Counted from the stretch's first letter, positions 36,303-46,672 are shown. The stretch is 64,000 nt of DNA from Brachyhypopomus gauderio (GCF_052324685.1 NW_027506875.1:26001-90000); one strand, 5' to 3'. Notes: generated by a model from the sequence alone, not told the origin. Translations and numbers: made by a program.

Positions 36303-36587
36303 GTGAAGACTTACAGAAAACGTTTGACCTCTGTCATTGCCAACAGAGGATATACAACAAAGTATTGAGATGAACTTTTGTTATTGACCAAATACTTATT
36401 TTCCACCATTATTTGCAAATAAATTCTTTAAAAGTCAGACAAAATGATTTTCTCAAATTTTTTTTCACATTTTGTCTCTCATAGTTGAGGTCTACCTATG
36501 ATGTAAATTACCGGCCTCTCTCATCTTTTTAAGTGGGAGAACTTGCACAATTGGTGACTGACTAAATACTTATTTTCCCCACTGTAC
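36303..36587 (+). mobile_element. Tc1-like 3' end fragment
   Basis: Begins inside the transposase: the last codons read VKTYRKRLTSVIANRGYTTK and stop at TGA (about 36370). The 3' UTR and terminal repeat (CTAAATACTTATTTTCCCCA then CTGTA) follow. The 5' nine-tenths of the element is missing. It belongs to a Tc1 family different from the one at 24138. Confidence 0.8.
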
Positions 36588-36672
36588 CTTTTATATCTAT
36601 AGATATACACATTTACTAACACAAAACACGCAGCTTCAATGCGGAAGTGCAAGCACAGAACAACAAGACTCA

Positions 36673-37019
36673 GGCTGTGTTTGAAATAGCCTACTACATA
36701 CTGGATACTGCATACTGGACTCAGTACATACTGGATACTGCATACTGGTCCTCGTAGTAGTATGCAGTACAGTTTCCAGTATGCGACAAAAGCAAAGCAT
36801 ACTACGGGGTCACGTGAACGTAGCGTTGCATGTCGGGATGCAGTACACCACGAAGATAGCTCTGTTCGCATACTGGAATATTTTGCGGAAGTAGTAGGTC
36901 ATCCAGGTATGTTTTGCGTACTGGAAAAATTCATTTTGGTCACATACTGCATACGGCATACTGATTTGGGGCTCGATCAGTACGCCAGTAGTATGTAGTA
37001 GGCTATTTCGAACACAGCC
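36673..37019. mobile_element. Harbinger-like MITE (347 bp)
   Basis: Inverted ends GGCTGTGTTTGAAATAGCCT and complement, about 30 bases, with the 3-bp TSD TCA (36670-36672 and 37020-37022). The interior repeats ACATACTGGATACTGCATAC. A 3-bp TSD fits PIF/Harbinger. Confidence 0.75.
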
Positions 37020-37333
37020 TCACACTGGCATGAAATCTTAGACAAAGACGAGCACAAGACACTGCGCGAACGCACATTAAATAGGTGATTAACACACACC
37101 CTCGTGATCACGAGACAAGGCACCGGTGCGACTACAAACACGCTCACAGACAACCCACACCCACGGAACTACATACATGGACATAACTGCACGCAGACAA
37201 CATAACGGCACCCACAGGGAAGGGTCCGGAGCTGTGACCGTGACAGTGTGTATGGGCTTGTTAAGCTGTGACGCATAATCTTTTCGAAACGTCACGTCCG
37301 GGTCCAAGCACTCGCTGAATTGAGGCCCTTAAC

Positions 37334-37455
37334 ATGCCGCAGTGCTGTGTCCCCTGCTGTTTTAACAGATCCGAGTCTAAAACAACGACCCTTTTGTCTT
37401 TCTACCGCTTTCCATGCAATGAGAAAGAGAGAAGAAAATGGGTGCAGTTGATAAG
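37334..37455 (+). CDS. THAP-domain protein, exon 1
   Basis: Starts MPQCCVPCCFNRSES, the first Cys pair of a C2CH THAP zinc finger, and runs through FYRFPCNEKERRKWVQLI to a perfect donor (ATAAG|GTAAGT), leaving two bases. It joins exon 2 in phase. THAP domains bind DNA and occur both in host regulators and in DNA-transposon proteins (P, ISL2EU). The upstream 300 bases have no TATA box. Confidence 0.75.
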
Positions 37456-37706
37456 GTAAGTTATATTTCTAAAAAAATCTTAAAAGTGCCTCTGTGGGCG
37501 CGCTAGCTAGCTAGCTAACCCCACAGAGGAAAAAAAAGCCAACTTGCCCCTTTTTGGATTGCTTGATATTCTAGCTATGGGTTTAATACAATGTTTCTTG
37601 CCATATACAGATATTTTAGTGCTTGTTTTGTTTTATTTGTTGTCCAGCTAAAGTAAAGATAGCTCTGGTTAGCTTAGCTAGTGGCGCTTTTTTTCTTCTT
37701 TTACAG

Positions 37707-38022
37707 ACGTGAAAACTTCACCCCAAACTGCAACTCCAGGGTGTGTAGTTGGCACTTTCCCAATGGCAAAGCTGCTGGACCTTCGCGATTCGCTTGGAAC
37801 CAGGGAAAGGCTTTTCATTTTCCTGACCACCCCAGCAATCCCCCTAAGCAGAAGAAGCAGATTGTCCCTTCCAGTGATGATGCAACAGACACAGGACACA
37901 AAGCTGACATGGCAACCCCACAAACCCCTACTACAGCCCAACCAAGTCTTGTCATGCTTGACGTTGAGAATGACATGCTTAGAGAAGAGAACAAAAAATT
38001 GAAAGAACAGTTGGAGAAATAA
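37707..38022 (+). CDS. THAP-domain protein, exon 2
   Basis: After the acceptor TTCTTCTTTTACAG the frame reads RENFTPNCNSRVCSWHFPNG; CSWH gives the Cys-x2-His that completes the C2CH finger. Next come a Ser/Pro/Thr-rich linker and a short coiled coil (MLREENKKLKEQLEK), then TAA. The same frame continues after the stop for about 46 codons (HPDKVQYYTGLPDAATVLF), resembling the region that precedes the catalytic domain in THAP-containing transposases. So the protein is either a truncated transposase relic or an exapted THAP coiled-coil protein. Confidence 0.65.
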
Positions 38023-38168
38023 AAGCAAACCTTTTCTTTCAGTCAGATTTCCTCCCATCCTGACAAAGTCCAATACTACACTGGATTACCTGATGCTGCC
38101 ACAGTATTGTTTTTGGAAGCACTTCTTTCTAGATTTGAGCTACAGTATCATTCTGATTTTGACTTGTT
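38023..38168 (+). pseudogene. Remnant of transposase after the THAP frame
   Basis: In frame with exon 2 across a TAA: a helical stretch with YYTGLPDAATVLFLEALLSR, ending at TAA (38168). Tc1 3' sequence follows, so the catalytic domain has been lost. Confidence 0.5.
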
Positions 38169-38169
38169 T

Positions 38170-38391
38170 TAAGGACATTACATCAAAGTTGGATCAGCCT
38201 GTAGTGTTTTTCCACTTTAATTTTGTGTGTGGCTCCAAATCCAGGCCTCCATTGGTTAATAAATTTGATTTCCATTGATGTGTGATTTTGTTGTCGGCAC
38301 ATTCAACTTTGTACAGAACAAAGTATTCAATGAGAATATTTCATTCATTCAGATCTGTGTTATTTGAGTGTTCCCTTTATTTTTTTGAGCA
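38170..38391 (+). mobile_element. Tc1/mariner 3' end fragment
   Basis: The 3' non-coding part of a Tc1-like element, ending TTTATTTTTTTGAGCAG, the same terminal repeat as the MITEs at 9959 and 11982. A TA-rich array follows directly. The 5' part is absent. Confidence 0.65.
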
Positions 38392-38395
<4 letters not shown>

Positions 38396-38476
<81 letters not shown>

Positions 38477-38492
38477 GATGTATGTTTCTTTG

Positions 38493-38560
<68 letters not shown>
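38396..38560. repeat. (TA)n microsatellite in two blocks
   Basis: 38396-38474 and 38494-38560, separated by ATGATGTATGTTTCTTTG. Frames reading repeated Ile-Tyr on both strands are repeat products. Confidence 0.95.
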
Positions 38561-38562
<2 letters not shown>

Positions 38563-38599
38563 CCATATATATTGCTTTATGTGTTATGTGTAAGAAAAA

Positions 38600-38642
38600 T
38601 CCTAGTAGAATCCTAGTAGAATCCTAGTAGAATCCTAGTAGA
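38600..38642. repeat. 12-bp tandem repeat (ATCCTAGTAGAA)
   Basis: Just under four direct copies. 38643-39098 contains nothing else that I recognise. Confidence 0.85.
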
Positions 38643-39098
38643 AATGTAACTACAGTATGACTGCTGGTCTCTCATGTTTCTGACTATATTGAGTTGGTTG
38701 TGAGTACTGCAGGAGAGAGGAGTTTGTGCAGGCAGACATGAGGCTGGATGCTATTTCTCAATGATTTTTGTCCTTTACATACAGACAATAAAAGATCCCC
38801 AGTTGGTACCGGACTGCAGTAAATTAGATAATTAACAGCTTATGAATTTTCAAAGAAAACATATTAAAAACAATCTGTATCTGTTGTACAAAAAAAAAAG
38901 TGGTATTATGGCAACTCCATCTTCCTCATTAGTCTATGAGGAAGCTTAAACTGCTATGGTTCCATACATTGTCCCATTACCACTAATAGTATAGAAATAT
39001 TTGTTTTAAAATGGATTTTACGTCATAAATAACCTATTTACGCTTGTACAATCAAATAATAATTATTATTATTTTAATGCCTGCAAAGAACCACTCAC

Positions 39099-39232
39099 TT
39101 TGTATCCGAATGCCTCGAGCGTTCAGATGGCCAACCATCATTTTATATCCTGTATTTGGATGACAACTGAGGATCTCACGTACTGTTGCATCCAGCTCTT
39201 CATTACTAATGTTAGTGAACATGTCAGACACC
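39099..39232 (-). CDS. Second exon of a helix-turn-helix gene relic
   Basis: Bounded on the minus strand by acceptor CTTAGTTTAAG and donor CAAA|GTGAGT. Reads VSDMFTNISNEELDATVREI through YKMMVGHLNARGIRIQ, a pattern found just before the integrase-like catalytic domain in a large family of teleost HTH-plus-integrase proteins. The phase matches the exon ending at 39356. No catalytic exon is found further along. Confidence 0.5.
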
Positions 39233-39356
39233 CTTAAACTAAGTATTTAGTTGTGTGGTCAGATGACAAAAAATACTTCATTAAGAATTAATTCTTATTA
39301 TGCAAGAACTTTGCACTTCTTCAAACAGTTTTGAAAACTTTGCATGGACACGTACC

Positions 39357-39909
39357 TCAGACCATGTTCTGCCATTCGCCGGTACACTGTTCTTTCACCA
39401 ACTCCAAAAAGAACTGCAATGTCCCAGACAGACAAACCTGCTGATAAATAACTTTCAAGGGCTTCCGTGGGCAGTATGTGAGAAGGGCGTCCTAGCTGGG
39501 TGCGATCTGAGTTTTGCAATAAAAGAGAGTTAACCACCTCCTCCAAAGTTCTGAACACTGCAGGATCGACCTCTGTATCAGCAGATGCCGCTAAATGGAA
39601 CAAACGGTCCGCCAAAGCCTCAACAAGAAACAATTAATAATCCGGACTCATGGACGTAATTTTGATTTCAAAAGTGGGGGGGGGGGACATGGATTCGTCG
39701 CTATTTAAATATTTGGTTTTAACTGTAAAAACTGGGGGGGGGGGACCAAAACCGGCTTTTGAACCGTCCCCCCCCAAAATTACGTCCGTGTCCGGACTTG
39801 CATTTTCAACCAGATCAGCTAAGAGTCTAAGATCTCTGGCTACCTGTTGCCTGTAAGCAGCCATTACTGTCCGGTCTTGTTCTTGGTTACTGCAGATTGA
39901 ACAAGACAT
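39357..39909 (-). pseudogene. First exon of the helix-turn-helix gene relic, split by a MITE
   Basis: From Met at 39909 or 39864 it reads MAAYRQQVARDLRLLADLVE up to SPD. A 142-bp MITE follows (39649-39790), then FLVEALADRLFHLAASADTE and a helix-turn-helix (ESYLSAGLSVWDIAVLFGVG then ERTVYRRM), ending at donor CTGAG|GTACGT. Independent of the MITE, an in-frame TAA follows SPDY, so the exon is broken or has an alternative structure. Family as for 39099-39232; role in the host unknown. Confidence 0.5.
39649..39790. mobile_element. hAT-type MITE (142 bp) inside an exon
   Basis: Ends CATGGACGTAATTTTG and CAAAATTACGTCCGTG, TSD TCCGGACT (39641-39648 and 39791-39798). Two G/C homopolymer tracts inside. 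MITE plus TSD adds 150 bases, a multiple of three, and the host frame stays open through it. Confidence 0.85.
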
Positions 39910-40035
39910 GAACAATCGATCTATAGCATCTGATATTGATCAACCAATAGGATTATCAAGACATCGTAATATCATTGATTGACAGCTTCTTCATACAAGG
40001 ACAAAGAAATACAGAAATAAATAAATACAGAAATT

Positions 40036-40292
40036 GTGACGCTGGAAACATGACGCTACACAGACGCTTGCAGACTTCAAATAAAGGTTTAATGATAACA
40101 GGGAAATCCAAAGAGAGGTCGAGGGCAGTCCAGGTTCGTACACTAAAGCAATCTAACTGAGCAAAGGTACCAGAGGGCAAATCCAAGAGGGAGAAATATG
40201 GGGAACACTAATCACTAATCCCTGTTATCATTAAACCTTTATTTATTTGAAGTCTGCAAGCGTCTGTGTTGCGTCATGTTTCCAGCGTCACA
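40036..40292. repeat. Inverted repeat of an LTR end
   Basis: 40036-40100 (starting TGTGACGCTGGAAACATGAC) is the reverse complement of 40225-40292, about 66 bases with few differences, around a 120-base spacer. The right arm is the LTR end bordering the Gypsy relic (ends AGCGTCACA). The left arm is an inverted duplicate of it. Confidence 0.7.
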
Positions 40293-41270
40293 GAATACTT
40301 CGCCTCCTCAACAGACGGCAGACTCCAACAGTATCGCGCAAGCTATCGCTGCTCAAGGACAGCTCCTGGGACAGCATCAGCAACGCTTCAGTGACCTCAG
40401 TACGTCCTTGGATCACATCTCAAGACAACAGGCCGACTATCAACAGCAGTTGGCCAGCATGGCACAAAACATGCAGGAGATCACCTCACAGCTGCAGAGG
40501 CTTGCCATCGCTACACCCAGTCCCCCAGCGGAGGTACCCACTGAGAGACCGGCCCCCTTCCTCTACTATATGGTTAGCAAACCTGACAAATACGATGGTA
40601 ATCCAGAAGCTTGCTGTGGATTCTTACTGCAATGCGAGATTTACTTCAACAACAATCCCCCTAGCCCCGATAGCAGTAAGATCACATTTTTTTTTCCCGT
40701 CTCACGGGAGAGGCCTTGGAGTGGGCTACTGCTACATGGGAGAACACGAGAGAGCTGATGTATGATCATTTTCTTACTCAGTTTAAGACGGTGTTCGATC
40801 ACCCTCATGGGGGAAGATCTTGAGGGGAACTACTTCCCAAACTGAGACAAGGCAGGCGCTCGGTGGCAGTCTATGCCCGAGAATTTCGCACTATCGCAGC
40901 AGGTAGCGGATGGAACGAGGCTGCTCTCACGGTTACTTACCGAAACGGATTGAAAACAGAGGTCCTCCAAGAATTGGCCTGTCGGGACGAAGGGCTCAGC
41001 TTGGACCAGCTCATCGCACTCACTATCCGCATCGACCATCTGCTAAGCGAGCGTAGGAGCAACCAGTCCAGGCAGGTCGTCCTTCCATTACCAAATGTCA
41101 CCCGGTAGACTGAGCACCACAGGACGGAGGAGCCTATGCAGTGTGACTCCTCTCGCCTCACTCCGGAGGAACGTAGAAGACGCTTTGAGGGCAACCTGTG
41201 TCTATATTGCGGGGAACCCGGACATGTGGTGAGGAATTGTGCCCAGACCACCAGAAACAAACCTGGCAAC
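40276..41270 (+). pseudogene. Chromovirus gag with zinc knuckle, frameshifted
   Basis: The frame starting MFPASQNTSPPQQ runs to about 40680 (Gln-rich helix SISRQ/QQADYQQQLASMAQ type, then PDKYDGNPEACCGFLLQCE). Two frame changes follow. The later part reads [20 protein letters not shown] and, after a TAG at 41106, a knuckle [14 protein letters not shown]. The reading passes directly into RT, so the protease is deleted at about 41270. Confidence 0.75.
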
Positions 41271-42387
41271 CCAATCAGGTTTCTTCGCTCGAAAGAAAGA
41301 TGGAGGACTCCGGCCTTGCATCGACTACCGAGGCGTCAATCTGATATCTAAGAGGTATCCGTACTCTCTACCACTCATCCTGGCAGCCCTAGAACAACTC
41401 GGTGAGGCTAAGCTGTTCACGAAATTAGATCTCAGAAGCGCCTATAACCTCGTGCAGATTAAAAAGGGAGATGAGTGGAAGACCGCTTTTCACACCACCA
41501 GAGGGCACTACGAGTACATGGTAATGCCTTACGGTTTAAGCGTAGCCCCTTCAGTCTTTCAAGCCTTCATCAATGATGTGTTACGAGCATTCCTAGGAAA
41601 ATGTGTTATCGCTTACATAGATGACATCTTGATCTACTCCCCAGACATGAAGACACACATTGAACACGTGCGCCAGGTGCTACGTACCCTACTACTGAAT
41701 AAACAATACGTCAAACTAGAAAAGTGTTTGTTTCACCAGTCGTCAGTGTCATTCCTAGGCTACGAAATCAGCTCAGGAGGCATGACCATGGACGACACCA
41801 AGATCCGGGCCGTCCTTCAATGGCCCATACCACGCACGGTACGTCAATTACAAAGTTTTCTAAGGTTCGCAAACTTTTACCGACGATTTATATGCAGTTA
41901 CAGCTCCGTTGCAGCACCCCTCACTGCTCTGTTGAAAGGAAAGCCCAAGCAGCTCCAGTGGACCGCGGAGGCAGAACGAGCCTACCTCAAGCGTGCTTTC
42001 ACTAGCTCGCCTGTGCTGAAGCATCCTGACCCATCAGCTCCGTTCATAGTAGAGGTTGATGCCTCCAATGTGGGTGTGGGTGCCGTCCTGTCGCAACGGG
42101 TGGGTGAGTCTCACATGCATCCGGTGGCCTATTACTCTCACAAGTTGACTGCTGCGGAGAGAAACTACTGTATCGGTGAACGTGAACTCCTGGCTATAAA
42201 GTTGGCGTTGGGGGAATGGCGACACTGGCTGGAGGGGGCTGATCACCCATTTCGTGTAATCACTGACCACAAGAATTTAGAATACATTCGTAACGTGCAG
42301 AAGTTATCTCCGCGCCAGGCGCGGTGGGCGCACTTTTTCGAGAGGTTCAACTTCCAGGACCTACCGTCCTGGGCAGAGAAATACTAA
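41271..42387 (+). pseudogene. Chromovirus reverse transcriptase and RNase H
   Basis: An open frame through most of [34 protein letters not shown] (motif A Asp), [18 protein letters not shown], and the catalytic [13 protein letters not shown]. The RNase H has [16 protein letters not shown] and [21 protein letters not shown] frameshift near 42355 breaks the link to the integrase, and the N-terminal fingers are missing. Confidence 0.85.
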
Positions 42388-43906
42388 GGCGGATGCTCTG
42401 TCCCGTATGTACCAGGAGGAGGGGGAGGCTAGCGACGTTAAACCGGGGACCGTACTCCCGTCCGAACTGATGGTCTCTTCTATTCGTTGGGATATTGACG
42501 AGGAGATTGTAGGACTACTGAAGGACACAGAAATACCTGCAGCATGTCCTCCGGAGAAAATCTACGTCCCTCCGGCATGCTGTGACCGGCTTTTAGCATG
42601 GGCCCACACCTCTCCCACTACAGGTCACCCAGGGGAGACGCGCACACATCAGCTCATCACCCGGAGGTATTGGTGGGAGAGCATGACCGCGGATGTGCAC
42701 AGGTACGTCGCCTCATGTTCGACGTGTTCACAGTGTAAAACCCCGAAATCACTTCCAGCAGGCAAACTCCACCCCCTGCCCGTACCAGTGAGACCCTGGA
42801 CTCACCTAGCACTGGACTTCGTGACTAACCTTCCGGATTCGGAGGGCTACACCACCGTACTTACGGTTATTGATAGGTTTTCACGAGGAGTGTGTTTCAT
42901 TCCTTTTCCCGGTATCCCAAGCGCTTTTCAAACTGCAGAAGCTGTATTCCAACATGTCTTTCGTAATTATGGAATCCCAAAGGATATAATGTCAGACCGG
43001 GGACCTAGAACGACTCGGAATCGCAGTGAGCCTCACTTCCGGATACCACCCTCAGTCCATTGGTCAGTGTGAGCGAATCAACCAAGAACTCGGGAAGTTT
43101 TTAAGGATATTCTGTCTAAATAACCCTACTGATTGGTCTAGGTTTCTCCCGTGGGCAGAGATGGCTCAGAATTCACTAACCTGCTCCACAACACTTACGC
43201 CATTTGAGTGTTGTCTAGGTTACCAGCCAAACATGGCACCATGGTATTGCAGCGCTACAAGGAAAAGGCAGATCGTCTGTGTGGTCCCAACCCTGACTAC
43301 GAGGTAGGGGATCGGGTATGGTTATCCACGAGAGACCTACATCTGAGAGGTTACTGTCACAAGCTAAAACCCAGGTACATAGGACCGTTCCGGATCACTA
43401 AGCACATAAACGAGGTGACGTACAAAATAGAGCTTCCACCACACTACCGTATGTCCAACTCCTTTCATGTGTCCCTGCTGAAACCTGCTACTACGGGTCC
43501 CCTGGATGAGGCTGCCCTGAAGGATGTTCAGCCCATAGCCATCGATTACGACGGTACTCCCGTCTACACCATATGTGCAAATCTGGACTCCAAACGTCGT
43601 GGTAATGTTCTGCATTATTTAATAGATTGGGAAGGATTCGGCCCGGAGGAGCAGCGATGGGTGCCGGCTAAGGACGTCTGGGACAAAGGGATGGTAGCGG
43701 ACTTCCACCGACTGGCACCTCGCCCCCCAGGGCCGCCCCAGGAGTTTGGCGATCCTCCTGCTGCTGGTGGGCGTTACGGACGTCCTCGGCGCTCGGCCGT
43801 TCCGGCCGCCTTGGGGGAGGGTCCTGTCACGGCCTCCAACCCGGGGAACTCCAATTCCCAGCATGCTCCACCACAAAGGCGGAGATCCACCTCCCCAGAG
43901 TATTAG
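42388..43906 (+). pseudogene. Chromovirus integrase with chromodomain, broken
   Basis: His-His-Cys-Cys zinc-binding region (SPTTGHPGETRTHQL, CSTCSQCKT), core with LALDFVTNL (first Asp), and [11 protein letters not shown] containing the catalytic Glu. A deletion and frame change after MSDRGP (near 43000) removes the segment after the second Asp, and another frame change lies near 43230. The C-terminal part has the GPFRI fold (RYIGPFRITKHINEVTYKIE) and a chromodomain (LHYLIDWEGFGPEEQRWVPA). The chromodomain normally guides integration by binding histone marks. Confidence 0.85.
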
Positions 43907-43990
43907 CCAGCTGCAACCTATTAGCTAGGTCTATTTAAGACCTGTCATGCTTATGCATCGTTGCGAAGTATTGCCGATGTATTGCCATTC
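43825..43990 (+). mobile_element. Start of the chromovirus 3' LTR, truncated
   Basis: TGTCACGGCCTCCAACCC follows the polypurine tract. A TTTAAG box lies at about 43931. The LTR end matching the 5' side (AGCGTCACA) is not found, so it is truncated. Confidence 0.6.
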
Positions 43991-44342
43991 ATTAGATGTC
44001 CTGAACATTAAATGTCCCTGAATGTGGATGCCCTGCTTTGTATGTTGCATTGGAGCTGCTCTGGTAATTCAATGAAGCAAGAGGACAGTTCCTGATCTTC
44101 TCCACTGCCCACAACACCTCTGAAGATTTCTGGACAGAGGCCTTCTAGACAAAGATGTGGTTGATCTGCATAAGGGAACATTAAGATCCTCATACATCTC
44201 TCAACAGGAGCTTTGATGTCATCCAGAAACTCTGCCTTCTCTGTTCCCCCTCACCTCCTGTCCCTTCTGTACTCCAACATCATCCAGCCCATTCTGTTGT
44301 ATAGCTATAGTTAAACACGTGACAGGTGCGCTCATGACGTTA
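43991..44342. other. Probable LINE fragment; no gene
   Basis: 44205-44305 in one plus frame reads LLSLLYSNIIQPILLYS, similar to the region after RT in some fish LINEs. The rest is unassigned. Confidence 0.3.
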
Positions 44343-44860
44343 AGCACAAACGTTAATTTTAACAGCACAAACAAGCACAAACGTAGCACAAATGAACGAG
44401 ACTAGTTTGGAGTGATTTGGACGTGGAGAGGGGGCTGGTGATGTCACGCGTATGAAAAAGAACCGGTTATATTTTAAAAACCATAAAAGCACAAACATTA
44501 ATTTTAACAGCACAAACGAGCACAAATGAACGAGACTAGTTTGGAGGGATTTGGACGTGGAGGGGGGCTGGTGACGTCACGCGTGTGAAAAATAAAACGA
44601 TTGTAACTTTACAAAGCAAGTGAAACGTTATTTTGACAGCACAAACTCCGTACATTCAACTGAGACTACTTTGGAGAAATTTGGACGTGGAGGGGGGGCT
44701 ACGTGACGTCACAGGTCAGAAAATGTATTTTTAAATTACTCAAAAGTCTTAATAGCACAAACGAAAATATTTACAGCACAAACGGGCACAAACCCGGCAC
44801 AAACGAACTGCAGTGTTATTTCAGCATTTTGGGTTTGAGGGGGGGGGGGCAGCTTCACGC
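44343..44860. repeat. Degenerate tandem repeat of about 130-145 bp, four units
   Basis: Units start near 44343, 44488, 44620 and 44753. Each has AACAGCACAAACG-type blocks, and most have ACTAGTTTGGAG-like and TTTGGACGTGGAG-like blocks. Three carry a CRE-like palindrome: TGATGTCA (44439), TGACGTCA (44572) and TGACGTCA (44704). Similarity falls from unit 1 to unit 4. No open frame. Confidence 0.75.
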
Positions 44861-45123
44861 AGGTAAACATATGCCTATAAAGAGTAAAATCAGAGAAACT
44901 GTTAATTTTGCAATGGTTTTTTCAGAGCTGTATATGTGCACCAGGGTGTAGACACAAGAGAAAGTAGTGTAACGTTAAAGCAGAGAAGCATAAACACCCA
45001 CACCCAGGGAGATGTGTTTTTACATGAGGTTTATGAGGTCTTCTATGATTGTGATGCAACAAGTCAGAAATGTGCTCATGCAGGGTTGTTTCCTTCTAAA
45101 GAAAAGAAAGCCAGATTACTGCT

Positions 45124-45562
45124 GAGATTGAACTCCAGTGAAGAAACAGAGAGTGTGTGTAAAGGAGAACTCCAGTGAAGAAACAGAGAGTGTGTGTACA
45201 GGAGAACTCCAGTGAAGAAACAGAGAGCATGTGTACAGGAGAACTCCAGTGAAGAAACAGAGAGTGTGTGTACAGGAGAAACTCCAGTGAAGAAACAGCG
45301 TGTGTACAGGAGAACTCCAGTGAAGAAACAGAGTGTGTGTACAGGAGAACTCCAGTGAAGAAACAGAGTGTGTGTACAGAAGACCTAAGTAAAGAAACAG
45401 TGTGTGTGTACAGGAGAACTCCAGTGAAGAAACAGAGAGTGTGTGTACAGGACAACTCTAGTGAAGAAACAGAGTGTGTGTACAGGAGAAACTCCAGTGA
45501 AGAAACAGAGAGTGTGTGTACAGGAGAAACTCCAGTGAAGAAACAGAGACTGTGTGTACAGG
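45124..45562. repeat. Minisatellite of 34-40 bp units (CCAGTGAAGAAACAGAG)
   Basis: About 12 copies of ACTCCAGTGAAGAAACAGAG followed by a GTGTGTGTACAGGA segment, with length changes of one to six bases. Frames on both strands (repeated SSEETES or CTHTLCFFTG) shift between units, which argues against coding use. 44861-45123 holds nothing recognisable. Confidence 0.9.
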
Positions 45563-45794
45563 TATGTGTGTAGTAAAAAAATGGCCGACAAGCTACAGTG
45601 AAACTGTAGTGTGTGTGTGTGTTTCGACATTAAGTAATGTTTTCTGCTATAACTCTGGAAACTCTGAGTGTCCTGTTGAAGACAGATCTAGACATTATTC
45701 ACAGGTTTGCCTGTAATATGAGGTAATGGCATTGACTCCTGTAGTTTAGTAATAGTCTGGATCAAGGGTATCTTGAATTCTGACCTACTATCTA

Positions 45795-45875
45795 GGATGA
45801 ATTCTGTGAACAGATGCAAAGCACTTTGTAAGTCACTCTGGATAAGAGCGTCTGCTAAATGCCCCAAATGTAAAT
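45795..45875 (+). mobile_element. LINE/SINE 3' tail
   Basis: AAGTCACTCTGGATAAGAGC, then GTCTGCTAAATGCC and AAATGTAAATG, is the standard tail shared by L2-type LINEs and their SINEs in fish. The body is missing. 45876-46127 has no feature. Confidence 0.6.
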
Positions 45876-46127
45876 GTTTTCCCAAACTATTCCCAAGTGT
45901 ATTTATGTGTGTATTGTCTAGTCTTTGAGGTTTTCTCAGATTGCTTCATGTTTTGTTTATTTTAGGTCTGTCTCATTTCTCACATGTTCATTTACTCGTC
46001 TTGGTATCAGTATGCTGTGCCGTTCTTGTGCCCTCCATGTTTAATCTATTAAGCTAAAAGAAGATGTCCATGTCAATCTTGAAAGCCCGAACAATAAACT
46101 CAGTTCTCCCTCACATGTGTGTCTGCC

Positions 46128-46430
46128 TCCTGGGGCAGTCATGGCCTGGCGGTTAGGGAACTGGTCTTGTGACCGGAGGGTCGTGGGTTCGATTCCCAGA
46201 CCTGAGGCCATGACTGAGGTGCCCTTGAGCAAGGCACCTAACCCCAACTGCTCCCCGGGCGCCGGGCTAGGGCTGCCCACCGCTCTGGGCACGTGTGATC
46301 CACAGCCCCCTAGTAACCTCTAGTGTGTGTGTGTGTTCTGACTGCACAGATGGGTTAAAAGCAGAGGACAAATTTCGATTGGGGTGTAAAAATCACAATT
46401 GACAAAATATGGCACATTTCATTTCCTACA
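46128..46430 (+). mobile_element. V-SINE, near complete
   Basis: A tRNA-derived head has an A-box-like TGGCCTGGCGGTTAGGGAA and a B box GGTTCGATTCC. The conserved V-SINE core follows (GAGGTGCCCTTGAGCAAGGC), then a GT-rich stretch and the tail GATGGGTTAAAAGCAGAGGA. The internal RNA polymerase III promoter is recognisable. It lies just upstream of the NLR gene. Confidence 0.85.
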
Positions 46431-46565
46431 GCCCCTCCTATTACAATAACCTAAAGACTTATGGGAGGAGGAGAAACCATGGTGAAGTATCTCTCACCAT
46501 CCCTGCCCTGTGAACATGAACTTTGAACCTGTCTGAACATGTCTGTTTGAACATGTTTGAACATT

Positions 46566-46663
46566 CAGTAAACTGGAGTCTGTAATCCTCACGGGTCTTT
46601 TCAGTAAATTGGAGTCTGTTGTCCTCACTGGTCTCCTCAGTAAACTGGTGTCTGTTGTCTTTA
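46566..46663. repeat. 44-bp repeat, about 2.3 copies, upstream of the pyrin exon
   Basis: CAGTAAACTGGAGTCTGT units at 46566, 46603 and 46638 with CCTCACTGGTCT between. It ends at the acceptor of the pyrin exon. Confidence 0.7.
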
Positions 46664-46672
46664 ATGTGCAGG

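Larger units (their letters stand above)
40276..43990 (+). mobile_element. Gypsy chromovirus relic
   Basis: Order: gag, zinc knuckle, RT, RNase H, integrase with C-terminal chromodomain, purine tract (TTGGGGGAGGGTCC) and the start of a 3' LTR (TGTCACGGCC at 43825). The chromodomain places it among chromoviruses. The protease and the N-terminal part of RT are deleted, several frameshifts are present, and neither LTR is complete. Confidence 0.85.

Noticed and set aside
38282..38627. Ile-Tyr repeat frames on both strands
   Set aside because: Products of (TA)n microsatellites.
45096..45716. Cys/Ser-rich repeat frames on both strands
   Set aside because: Unit lengths vary by non-multiples of three and no frame runs through the array.
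46128..46200. A tRNA gene
   Set aside because: A and B boxes are present, but the V-SINE core and tail follow directly, and there is no proper tRNA fold end.
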